A DNA stretch of 64,000 nucleotides from Holacanthus passer (lineage: Eukaryota > Chordata > Actinopteri > Pomacanthidae), in assembly GCA_025331565.1 (NCBI GenBank), contig JAFREQ010000040.1:2063501-2127500 (forward strand), read 5' to 3'. Below are positions 25,258-36,741 of this stretch, piece after piece. Under the pieces are notes generated by a model that had not been told where the DNA came from, did not search any database, and worked only from the letters and a program-made list of their open reading frames with translations. The position numbers were made by a program, and so were the translations under genes. How positions within the stretch are numbered: the first letter of the stretch is position 1; every line of letters starts with the position of its first letter.

Positions 25258-25739
25258 GAGAAAATAGTCCCTAAGTGTTTGTTAGTCTGGTGCTTGTGGT
25301 GGAGGGAGACCATGAGGCAGAGGCAGGGGGGCAATTTGATATCAGGGATGAAAACCAAAGCTTCATTCAAAGTACAAAAAACCCCACATTTTCTTATTTA
25401 TCTCCAGAGCTGTGGCTCCCAGTTTGGAGGTCCGGGCCCCTCCAGTGGGGTCAGAAGTCATGTTTCATGTATCTCAGGTCACGAGATGATTAATGGGATA
25501 GAAAAGAACAACTACATTCTTAAATTGACTTAAATACTCAACACTTTTTTTTTAGTTGCAGCTCAAAATGCATTAAACAATCTGAGCAGTTTGGAAGTGG
25601 AAGTTGTTCGCAACTCATACGAGACATAAAAGTTTGGGAGCCAGCGCTCTAGAGATATTTAGTCATGCAAGTAGTTTTGGATGAATTTGCCCAGGTTTTG
25701 TGATATCTGCCTCTAAAATTGGATTACAATAATAACTTT

Positions 25740-26175
25740 TAATATGACTTTATTTGTACAGCACTTTTCAAAAACAGAGCTGATATAATAATAGAGAGAT
25801 ATAATAAAAGGAAATAAAATACTGAGCGTAAAATGTAAATAGATAAAGAAATTAATAATAAACATAGGTACAGCAGGAACATCAGTTAAGAAAAGACATA
25901 TGATAAAAGTTAGTCTTGAGAAGAGATTTTAATGCGGAGTTCCACAAAGGAGTGGCCCAGACAACAAAAGCTCTGTTGCCTTTGGTGGCAAACAAGCAAT
26001 GAAGGCAACTGCAAGACCCCAGACCCTCAGGGGCCCCAAAAGTCCCACGTTCACTGTGTTAAATTTGTTTTGGTAATTTGCATTATGTTGCAACTTTAAG
26101 TACATCTACAACTATAAGATAATAAGGTAAGATAATCCTTTATTAATCCCACAGTGGGGATGTAAAAAAATAAAT
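25740..26175. repeat. Retrotransposon-tail-like fragments downstream of fibin
   Basis: GACTTTATTTGTACAGCACT and AGAGATTTTAATGCGGAGTT, AAAGCTCTGTTGCCTTTGG match one common fish repeat. From 26130 GATAATCCTTTATTAATCCC and ACAGTGGGGA match another that forms the 3' ends of fish non-LTR elements. Neither retains coding sequence. Confidence 0.55.
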
Positions 26176-29100
26176 AAAAATGTGACATGTAATAATAAGT
26201 TAACAGGCTCAACAGCTGAATTCACATCATTGCACATATGGGTCCTGCGTGCGGCCCTGTTTTGTAGAGGGGCCGTGTGTTAGAATCTGTTTAAAAACCT
26301 TAATTAATTTACTTTATACTGTGCTCAGTTCCAAAAAGTAAAAATTCAATGCGCTGAGAAACACAAACTGTTCCAATTACATTCATAGCAGAAATCTCAG
26401 AGAGGGATATTTAGAAATCTGGGCATATAAAACCATTGTTAGGTACTGTTACGGGTGAGTAAGAAAATGTGTTGTTTTGAATTCTAAAAAAGTCTGTTGG
26501 ACTGTATCGGACACCTACAATGTTAGTTTTTATAGAAAGACCACAAGGAGTGGGCAATATGGATCCTCTTTCACAGCATATGCAGTTTTATATGACAATA
26601 TTGTGATGCATTTTCTGGACAAAAGCCAACTGAGAAATTGTTAATGGAAAAGATAACCAGAAGTGAACGTCTGCTTTTGGCTGATCCAGCAAACTAAATA
26701 CCTAATAGATTAATAAATAAACAGAATAAATAAAGTACTTCATCATATTGATGCAAAAGAACATATAAAAATCCAATATTGCCATAAAGTGTTCCTGCTC
26801 AGTGATTTGCAATTCACCTAGAGATATTAAAGAGATAGCTACCACAGTATAAATGATATGACAAAATCTCTAGATCATCTGACTGTGTAAAATGTCATAT
26901 TGCCCACTCCTAGAGACCATTTTTATAGTCAAATAAATACACACAACAGTGGTTACATCACTATATTTAAAAATTGCTAAGTGCAAATTATGGTAATATT
27001 TTCCATTAAATAACGTATGGCCTTAATGTTAGTTAAACATCATCCGTCAGTAAATAAACCGAAACTGCCTCTTTTCTTGGTATATGGTCATTTTAGGTCA
27101 TTGCATTGAATTAACCTGTAAGCAGTCGCAGGTTTGTGCGTGTGTATGTGTGGGTGTATATAAAACAGCTGCTTCCAACATGAGTCAGCCAAACAATTAA
27201 GTGAGAACAGGAACTATCATTTTTCAAAACACAAGCGCTGTCGTTTTCCAAAACTCATTCAGACATCTGTGAGCAAAACAATGAATGAGTGAGGAGTGTG
27301 TTTTGCAGAAGTTTACCAGATTCGCATGAGGACTGAGTAAAATTCTGGTCATGTTGGACAGCATATTTGTCATATTCTCTAGTGAATGCTATGAGTTTGG
27401 TTTGATTTTGACCCCAAAAGTTGAATAAACAAGTTTTTGGAAAACTCTTCGTGTAGCAGTGAAGCAGTTGACAGGATGGACCTCATGTAGTAGCCTGGTT
27501 GAAAGCTCCTAACATGAGCAACATTATCGTTGCTCTTCTCTCAGATGAATGTTTCTAAGAATATCAAAGAATGTTTACATATGAACACATATCTGTATTT
27601 TTTATTTTTTTGCTTTATAGGCTAGCACACTTTGCACAATTCTTCACTGTTCCGGTGCTAAAGGTTGTGACATGGTTTAAAATGCAAGGCCTTGACTGTG
27701 CTGTTTTGGCACAGGCAGTATAATCTTGTAAAATGTACAGTGTATTATTATTATTAGAAGTAAGTAAATACTGTGAGTGCCAATATCTTTATTACAGAAC
27801 ATCTTAATATGTATTCATTGTTTATATAAAGTTTTGAAATAGAGCAGCATATATCTATTCTTGTTTACCTTTAAGATATGTGGTGAGATGTGATACTTTG
27901 ACGGATAAGACTGCAGGCAGCACTCGTGGACTTGTGTCAGACATCAATCTGTGTGATAACATTCTCAACGGATTGTGTTGTGTCTTCGCAAATAAAGAGT
28001 TTGTGTTTGGAATATGTTGTTGCATGAATGAGTTTTTTTTTTTAATGATCAATTTAATTAGATATTCCTTTGAAAACATGATATGATTTGTCCAAGAGAT
28101 GCAAACTGGGTCGAAACAGTGAGATTTAGTGAGATTAATCCATTTCTTATGTTGCTGGGAATCCCACTGAGCTGCATCCAAGAGGTCCTCGGTTTTTGTA
28201 TTTAGCCGACCTCACAATGTGACAGTAGCACTATAATGATTAGGACTGCATACTGTATTCTTCTCCATGTTTGCTTTACAAGGTTTTGAGGTCTGCTGGT
28301 AATTATACACTCGGGCAGCACCCCCCTATGAGCGCTTTGAAGGAAGAGGCTGGTCGTTGGTATTTATGAGGACCAGAGATGTGAGGAAGTTGTGTTGATG
28401 GGGTTTTAAGTGGTGCGGTGAGCCTCGCAAACAACTTGTTTTTCCTGTATTCTGCTCCGGTCAGCTGAAAACAACATTTTTTAGTAATACTTCAGCCCTT
28501 TCAGGTCATAAATAAGGTTGTGTGTGCAGAAGCTGAGTGAGCGAAGGAGTTAAAACATCACGAGTATCCACATTCAACTGTGCCAACTGATGTAAATTAT
28601 GTAACATTGCAAAGTGCAGTCAGACAGTTTCACTTGTGGTTACACTCAATACTTTGAACCCACTGATTACACTCACGATGAGGTGACATAAAGGACACAC
28701 AGGCCAAAAACCTTTAGCCTACATTGTATGTTTCCATGTAAGGGGAAGGCTCCTGGTTTTCTCCTTTATGTAAACTGATTATTGGCATCATCTTGAGGAA
28801 AAAACTAACATTTATAGAGCTGTCATGCGACCTGGGTGGAAATGCATTGTTCTACGTTGTATTTTATATTGTGTTTTTATTTTGTGATATCAAATCTGGT
28901 GTTGTGTAATGTGAAAACACTCAGCTCAGGTTAACCTTTGGTTTATTTGAGATGGATCATTTCGGTGAATTTATTATGCAAGTTTAAGTCACATTTACAG
29001 GCTGGCATTGAACAAAAAATCATGTTCCTTCTCACCTGGTTTCATTCATGAATACATAAATGCATAAAACGTATCTAGTATTATCCAGTTATAGACATTG

Positions 29101-29594
29101 ACAGAAGACATATTGTAGTTTTTATTTGTAAAAGGTTCATCAATCATCAGGGAATCACTTTATTTTTATAATGCTCTGTGCAGGTGTGCTGAAAGTTGAC
29201 TGTTTGAACCAACACCAAAAAGTCAATTCTACGATAAAACTATCAATATTACTGTTGTTGTTCTGAATTATCACGTGTAATGATGTCAGCTGCAAAGGTG
29301 ACTGATCATAATCATCACCTTACCCTTTGAAACTCAGGTGTGTTATGTCATGTGGGTCCTGGGACCATTAACCCATCCTGGGTTAATAATTGCAAAATGA
29401 AGCTTTTAAAATGTGAACTCAGATGTTTGCAGGTGCCACTTGGATGAAAGACTCCACTTCATGTCCATTGGGATCCGGTCATCTTCCTTGAGCCTGCAAA
29501 GGACGTAGGAATTATCAAAGGGAAAGAGGTATGACTGAACGCCGAAAACAAAAAACTCTCATTGCTTACATTAATTTTATTATTGATCAATGTA
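26176..29594. other. fibin-bbox1 intergenic DNA, no gene seen
   Basis: Very A+T-rich, with only short readings. The longest, 108 codons on the minus strand at 27855-28181, has no family resemblance. Confidence 0.55.
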
Positions 29595-29885
29595 TCTGTG
29601 GGCTTTTTAATTAATTGAGTAATCATTTGGTCTTGGTTTCAGTCATGAAAAATGCTGAATACAATTTCCCAAAGTCCAAGGTGGTGTCCTCAAATTCCTC
29701 ATTTTATCCAACCATCAGTCCCAAATCCAAAGATATTCAATGAACTGTCATATACAACAAAGCAAAGCTGAAATCTCCACATTTTAGAAGCTGGAAGCAG
29801 CGAATATTTGGATTTTTTTTTAGATGAATAACAACAAATCATTCATTGATCATCAAAATAGTAAAATTACCTTCATCACTCAGCT
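29595..29885. repeat. Dispersed ATTAGTTGCAGCTCTAG-class repeat, copy 1
   Basis: AATCCAAAGATATTCAATGA, ACATTTTAGAAGCTGGAAGC and TGATCATCAAAATAGT are phrases of a short repeat that is very common in fish. Related copies in this window: 32180-32460, 53535-53710, 61170-61440 and a fragment at 63435-63540. Confidence 0.55.
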
Positions 29886-29939
29886 GTGGACAATATTGCA
29901 TAGGCATTATTGAGGGCGTTGAGAAATAATTAGCTCAGT

Positions 29940-31270
29940 GGATCCCCAGAGGATGAATCTCCTGACTTTGGTGATCTCCTGACTTTTTCTCTAGCACCAT
30001 TGACAGGTTGGCTTTTTTGGTTCAGAGGGAAAATGGTGTGTCTATTAGCTGGGTTAAATTTTGCAGCATTCATGTAGAGCCCCAGTAAGTTATGCGGTCC
30101 TGACATTTAAATAGCGTTTATGACAAAGTCCAAGTTGCAATTACAACTATGAAATTTGGACTTTTCAGAAAGATCAGAGATATCTGATTCATGTAATATT
30201 ATATTGCTAATTGTTAATAAAATACCACTCTTGTCCAGACTGAGACATTCGTGCTCCCTGGAGGAGGAATCCTACTGACTTTGGTGATCCCCTGCCTTTT
30301 TCTTCTAGCACCATTGTCAGGTCGACATTTTTGGTTCAGAGTGAAATAGGTGTATGTATTAGATGAGTAACCATGGATCTAATTAAATTTTGCAGCATTC
30401 ATGTTTCAGAGTTAATTACGAGCTCCTGAATTTTAAATAGTGTTCATGTCAAAGTCCAAGTTGCAATTATGACTGTGAAATTTGGACTTTTTTTAAAAGC
30501 TCCAACATATCCAACTTCACATTAGGCAAGGTCTGATGTTCAGTGTAATCATACCCAAATGTTAAATTATTAATGCTCAGTATTTGCAACCAACTCTACA
30601 GATATTCCAGGTATTCAGAGAATAAATTATAATGACTATAATAACTTTACATCCAGAGCACACCAGGTCGATGCATTAACTCATCCAGGTTTAGGCTCAG
30701 CTCAGCTCTACCTGGTATTTAGTGCTATTTAACACTGTGGACAAGCTGATGTTAGTATTTAATAAACATTTACCACTTTTGTCCAGACTGAGACGTTCAT
30801 TATGAAATTTGGACTTTCCTGAAAGCTCCAAGATATCCAACTTCACATAAGCCAAAGTCTGTTGTTCAATGTAATCATACACACATTAATTGATGTAATG
30901 TTATATTATGAATGCACAACCAAGAAGCAACCAATTATTTAATGAAACATCCACCTTGAACTGTCTGATAAACATCTGGGAACCTCTTCCATCTCCACCC
31001 CTTAATCCAATATTGTGTCAATGCTGCATTTGCTACAGATGTTCAAGGTCCCCAGTGGATAGATTATAATGACATTGGTGATGGTTTTATATCAAGAGCA
31101 CACCAGGAAGTCAATGCATTTACTCATCCAGGTTGAGGCTCAGCTGCACCGTGTGTTTACTGCTACTTAGCTAATGTTAGCATGCTAAAGGCTAAACTAT
31201 AAAACACTACAGATGCTGAGCTTGTTAGCATCATCAGTGTGGTGGTGTTGGTATTTAGCTCAAACCACCT
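29940..31270. repeat. Degenerate array, about three units of the same fish repeat
   Basis: Units recur with a spacing of about 310-330 bases. GACTTTGGTGAT occurs at 29964 and 30277; CAAAGTCCAAGTTGCAATTA at 30124 and 30450; TATGAAATTTGGACTTT-like sequence at 30149, 30475 and 30802; GTCCAGACTGAGAC at 30235 and 30781. The last unit ends with the TTAGCATGCTAA and TATTTAGCTCAAACCACCTC phrases of this repeat family. Units differ in length and carry indels. Confidence 0.7.
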
Positions 31271-31439
31271 CTGTGCCTTCAGTCCCACGGGGATTCGTGT
31301 TGCCTAATTATCAGTATTGTGTTAGTGGACCCCAGATCCCACTAAACCACGGGCCCCCCCTGAGACCCGCGGTGGTTCAGGTCTGACTCAGCTGTTTCAA
31401 CACAGCAATTATAGCGCAGCACAAACCTGCTGCTCGGGT

Positions 31440-31654
31440 GGAGCCGCCCTGCTTTTGTTTGTTAAAAACTCAACCATGTCGGCTCCGGTTGTTTTATCAA
31501 CCAGGGCAGAAAAGTGGGGCATGGTTGATGCACTTGCTGGATTATCTCATCCTGTTCAGCCTCCCGTCGACCTTTCACCCACTTTCTCTCTGTGACAGTG
31601 TGTGTTGACGGAGGCGAAGAGGAAGAGGAACCGGCGTCTGAAACACTCACACAG
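31440..31654 (+). other. bbox1: Candidate non-coding first exon and promoter of bbox1
   Basis: The first coding exon begins with a strong acceptor, so an upstream untranslated exon must exist. A good donor, CACAG|GTACCG at 31654/31655, ends a relatively GC-rich stretch containing GGCGAAGAGGAAGAGGAACC, which is the best upstream candidate. The transcription start inside it is not visible. This is inferred; only a transcript would settle it. Confidence 0.35.
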
Positions 31655-32179
31655 GTACCGTCTGTTTCTGTCAAACACTTTTATTTTTTATTTAGCTTTT
31701 AAGAAGCTGTGAACGACTTTAGCTTCTCTGTTAGCTTTGAATCTGAAACACGGACGTAAACATAACCGTTAACTGGCTAGCTAACATCCGGGATAGCTTC
31801 ATCTTCACATGCTAACGTTACTATGTTAAACTGGTTCTTCGCTTGTTGTGATCTTCAAGGAAAGTGAACTACAAGAGGTAAGAGGATGGGAAGATGGCTT
31901 TAATCCAGACATTGTTTCGTAATTTGTCCACAGACTGTTTGTTTTTAGTGGGTGTGAGCTAATCAAACCCAAATCAAAACATCTGTGTTGTTGAAGGAAA
32001 CCTGAATCAGTTTAACAGCGTTAAAGAGACAAACACAAACATTTAAACAAAGAGGAAAACAGACCAGGTGTTGAATTAAAACACTGAAACTTTGTCCCTT
32101 TAAAGCAACACAGTCACATTGACAAAATCAAATGAACAACGGAACAGCTGTTATGTTATAGTTATTGTTGGACTTCATG

Positions 32180-32460
32180 AGAGCTGCATTGATTTACTTT
32201 GATTAATCTGACAGTTTCAGCTTCTCTATTGTGATTATTAGCTGCTTTCACTTGTCTTAACGTGAAAGTAAATTAGATATCTTTGGACTTTGAACAAAAC
32301 AAGTCATTAAATAACATCACTTCGAGCTCTTGGTAATTGCAATGGGAAATTTTCAGTTTCCTGTTTTTTTTGCAGACCAAATGATTAGTAAGTGAATAGA
32401 AAAGAAAATTGGTTTAATCAACTATGAAAATCATCATCAATTGCAGCCCTTGTTAAATTA
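32180..32460. repeat. Same dispersed repeat, copy 2
   Basis: TCTTTGGACTTTGAACAAAA, CAAGTCATTAAATAACATCA and the end TCATCAATTGCAGCCCTTG match the class. It lies in the first bbox1 intron. Confidence 0.55.
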
Positions 32461-32769
32461 TTTGAGGCTACTAATATGTCTGGCACAGAGCAATGGCTCG
32501 ACCGAACTGCACACAGGTGCAGGATTTTGGACCACGGCACACTCTGTGTTGTGCTTCTTAAACTAATGTCACTGTTTTGCACTGCAGCTTTGCCCACAAC
32601 TTAACCAACACACTGTCAGAAAAACAGGCTCAGAAAATACCTCTGGTTTGCATAGAGACAAGTCACAGCTCCCAAAGCCGCTTGAAAAAGCTCACACTCA
32701 TTTTGAACTGTATCCGATGAGCTTGGCATAAACATTTGCTGAGACTTGTTGTGGGTTAAAAACAAAACA

Positions 32770-33271
32770 AGCCTGATTCCAAAATGTGTGGACGCTGTGT
32801 AAAACATAAATAAAACAGAATGTGAACTCTTGCTAATCCTTTTAACACATACTCAATTGAAAACAGTCAAAACACAATAGATGTAATGTTTTATCTCATC
32901 AGCTTCATTAACTTTTATAAATATCTGCTTATTCTGAATTTGATGGCAGCAACATGTTTCAAACCAGTTGGGACAGGAGCACCAAAAGACTGTGAAAGTT
33001 GTGGACTGATCCAAAAACACCTGTTTGGATCATTCCACAGGTAAACAGGTTCATTGGTAACAGGTGATAGGATCATGATTGGGTATGAAAGGTTCATCCT
33101 GGAAAGACTCAGTCGTTCATGAGCGAGGATGGAGAGAGGCTCAACACTTTGTGAGAACACATGATTGTGTAAAATGTATTACTACATGGGCTCAGGAACA
33201 CTTTGTAAAACTGCTGTCAGTGAACACAATTTGTTTGTTTGAGTCACATCTTCACTACAATTGGGGTTGTG
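32770..33271 (+). mobile_element. Tc1-like transposon relic with both ends and transposase remnants
   Basis: It begins GCCTGATTCCAAAA and ends TTGGGGTTGT, the family's terminal sequences. A degenerate reading between 33079 and 33294 contains DCVKCITTWAQEHF followed by LLSVNT, recognisable as a piece of Tc1-like transposase. The middle and the DDE catalytic region are deleted. It carries an internal palindrome at about 32999-33040. It lies between the candidate bbox1 non-coding exon and the first coding exon. Confidence 0.82.
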
Positions 33272-33547
33272 GATATGACTCAAAACTTAATTAAAAAAAT
33301 GTTGCTTTTTAATACGTCAGTGTATTATTTTACCTTCCTCACATTGACTCATGGTATTCTCAGTTTACTGATAGCATTCAATTTATTTGTTAAATTGTGA
33401 CATACATTTAGCTTGGTAGGAGAATCTTAATCTTGGTAACTTGATAAAATTGGTTTATCTAACCCCCAGTTTTTAAACACACCAACAAATAGACTCTCTT
33501 TCTTTCCATTTGTTCATTCTACTGCTTCTCTTTCTCATTAACTACAG

Positions 33548-34008
33548 AGTTGGTGGCCCTTCCTGATCTAGAGACATAGTTGCCTGGAGGGAACCATTCA
33601 GAAATGTGGATGAGTACATTTTCCCGTTTTGCCCTGCCCGCCCTGCAGAGGAGCACCTCTGTTATGGCCTGCCAGGCGCTGAGGGCTTGTCGTAGACCAG
33701 GACAGGCTGCGGGTCCACTACGTCCTTGTCTGACTGCAGTGCAGCTTCGTGGGCAGCAGACACTGGGATCAGCTTCCCTCCCTCTGGCTTGCCACTCAGT
33801 GAGGCATGTCCGGGCCCTGGATGAGGAGAGGCTGGTGGAGGTGGAGTGGGAGGACGGAGGCCACAGCCTGTACCCATTCACCTGGCTGAGAGACAACTGC
33901 CAGTGTCCAGTGTGCACCCTGGAGTCGGCTCAGGCCCGGAAACTGTTGATGACTGACCTTGATATCCACACAGGAGTCGATGTTATTGAGGTCACCAATG
34001 ACAACAAG
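33548..34008 (+). CDS. bbox1: bbox1 first coding exon (leader and zinc-binding cysteines)
   Basis: The acceptor is a long pyrimidine tract ending CTACAG at 33547. Bases 33548-33603 are 5' UTR with an in-frame TAG at 33577. Coding runs 33604-34008 in phase 0 (135 codons) to the donor AAG|GTAGGC. It carries the extra N-terminal leader (residues 1 to about 70), WLRDNCQCPVC and ARKLLM. In-frame Mets also occur at 33610 and 33664; the last (GTTATGG) has G at +4 and would give a leader 20 residues shorter. Confidence 0.9.
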
Positions 34009-36702
34009 GTAGGCTGCTGCCATTAATCTGACTCATGTTTTCAGGGTTCACACACTCAGTATGAATGTTTCCTATTAAGAGAAAAAGATGAATGTTTATA
34101 TTACTGCCCAAACTGGATGTGTAAATGTCCAATAAATTTTACAGAGCCTACATCCTGCTTCAACATTAATTTCCTTTCCTGTCCTTTCCTAAGTTATGTA
34201 GTTGTGCTTCTACACAGTTTTGCAATACCACTGAATGGTAATAATGGACATTTGCATTAAGTTTCATCATCTAAAACCTTGAAACCTCTAAAACCCTACA
34301 TCACATTACACTTTTTTTCTACATGTCTGATCATTATTGTTTTAAGAGGGATATATTATGATACTTCCATCATACTATTCTTTTTTCTCTCTTTTTTTTT
34401 AACAGAACTTGTGCTATATTTAGGTATCATGAAACTTGTCCATGAATGGCATTTGCTTTATGCTTTGCTGACTCTTTGAGGGCGACTGTCTGGTTATAAA
34501 CTATGAGGTTAGACGATCTAATTTAGGCAGAAGCACACGTTCAGCCTGACCTTTCAGTCCTCCAAAGGAGCCACCTTGGTGAGCTGAGTCCTTCAGAGGA
34601 TTCAGCCTCTGGAGTGGGACACACATAAATAGATTGCTTTGACATGACAGTGTCGCCAAGCTACTGTGTGCTATTTGCTTTTGTTAATAAAAATCAAATG
34701 CGCTGAGTTTCCTGTATTGTTTTGTGTTTCCTGTAACAAGATTAACTGAGTAGCCTGTTATAGTAAACATGTGTTCTGAGTACCACAATGGTTTTATGCT
34801 TGCCTCTGGCTATAGAAATATTGGATGACGCATTGGCCGTAAGCCCCAACAAGTTTTAACAATGCAGACGGTAAACATTGGAAGTCATCACATGAAAAGA
34901 AAAAAATATCTTCCTCAATTTTATGAGCCAAAAGAGCAGCTTCAAAGCTTAACCTTCAACGAGCAAACCAGTCTTTCTGGAAAGAAGTGAAATATTTTGA
35001 AGTCAAATCATACATGATTTAAAATGCAGAATAGTACCCAGTAAATTAACATTTGGAACATTTTTTGACTGACAATGGCCAGTCAATGAAAAAAGTTGTC
35101 ACCTACAGTTTACTTGAAAGAGAGACAGTGCTTGTATCACAATGAAATATTAAGAGGTGTAAACATGGAAAAGGAGCTAAAATTGTCTGGCTGGTTGGGA
35201 TCAATAAGCTTTTTGTCTCTCCACAGGTGTCCATTGTGTGGCCCAACCAGCACACCAGCGTGTTTGACGCAGAGTGGCTGAAGAAACGCTGTTTCTCTCC
35301 TGCTGCCAGACAAACAATGCAGGAAGAGCTTTTCCTCAACAGTGAGTCTAGATTTGATATTTTACATTTGAATTTTAAAGTAGAGGTTAGTGTTGTAGAA
35401 TTTAATGGAATCAGATTGGTATCAGGGGCCATTGGCTCTATTTCGGTAAAGCTGCTCTAATTGCACTACAGGAATCAACTACAGGAAAGGAAGTACAATT
35501 TGTGATGTACTTGAAAACTAGAATGTGCTCATCTCCTCCCAAATGTGTTTAATGTATGAACACATGAAGTCAGTGGTGTAGTACTAAGAAAAAAAAATAC
35601 AAACAAACTGCTGACTAGAAAGTCCTGAACTGATTGGACTGCACTGTCTGAAACTAATGATTTCTTTCTGATTGATTTGTCTGTGGTTGATGTCATGTTC
35701 AAACAGATCATTTTTATAGGAGGCCATAAATCACAACGCACCTGTCTTGGAATTCACAGGATGAACAAAACACTGTCATGAATTACTGCATTTTCTAAGT
35801 GGTATCTGAAAACAACAGTTTGTCTCCTCACCAAGCAGCGAGTGTCACCTGTTTGTACATGAATGATCGACCAGCCGGCCAGATGAAGCTAGTCATGGAT
35901 GACAGTTTCCACACTGAACGTCATTTTACATTGCATACACAAGTTTGTCATTAACATTAAAACTAATATACTCATATCTCGGTCCAGTATCCCCACAATC
36001 TCTGCGTTAAATCCAAGCAGCCCATTCAGATTCTCAATGACAGATTTCACTTTTTTTTCACACCGCAGAAATGTGATGAAATAGTCAGTGTCATCTATGT
36101 TGACTTTTTAAAAACATCAATGTGGTAGCACATTAACTATAATTTATTGCAAAATACAAGAGGTTCTAATTTTCATATTTTCCTCCCACTGCAGCCACAT
36201 TGAAAAGTGTGTAATTGTGCACTTTCCCGCGTGACATTTAATGTCCATTTGAAAGTCAGAATAAAAATTAAAGTGCTGCTTTAGCTGTGTTACAGATCAA
36301 CAGTAATTCAGTATTTAATTATGTGAATTTTATGCTTTGATGCCAAATTCTTTGCTGTCTAATTCCTATTGTTGGTTTATGAAAGAGTATGTGAGAGTTA
36401 CTCAGTTATTTTATTTTGTCTTTTTATGCACTTCAGAGGTTTCTGGCATTGTTTTCATCATTACTTCTCTTGTTCTTATTATTTTAAAAATATTACTGTT
36501 TTCAAATAGATTTCGCAGACAAGCGTAAGCCTCACTTGTAATGAAGAACATCCAAATTGTCTTAATTAGGTGTGTTTAGCACTTAGTATTTTGAATTGAA
36601 ATTTAATAGGTTAACACTTGGCATGTGGCAACAGCATGAACTGAGTGGCTGCGAACAAAATGCTTGTTCACGTCCATTATGTAATTAGGCAGCAGCTCTT
36701 TG

Positions 36703-36741
<39 letters not shown>

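Noticed and set aside
24792..25274. 160-codon plus-strand reading overlapping fibin in another frame
   Set aside because: Gly/Arg/Glu-rich out-of-frame shadow of the GC-rich fibin exon.
33580..33603. A start for bbox1 at the TTG at 33580
   Set aside because: TTG is not a usual eukaryotic start, and the ATG at 33604 follows an in-frame stop at 33577.
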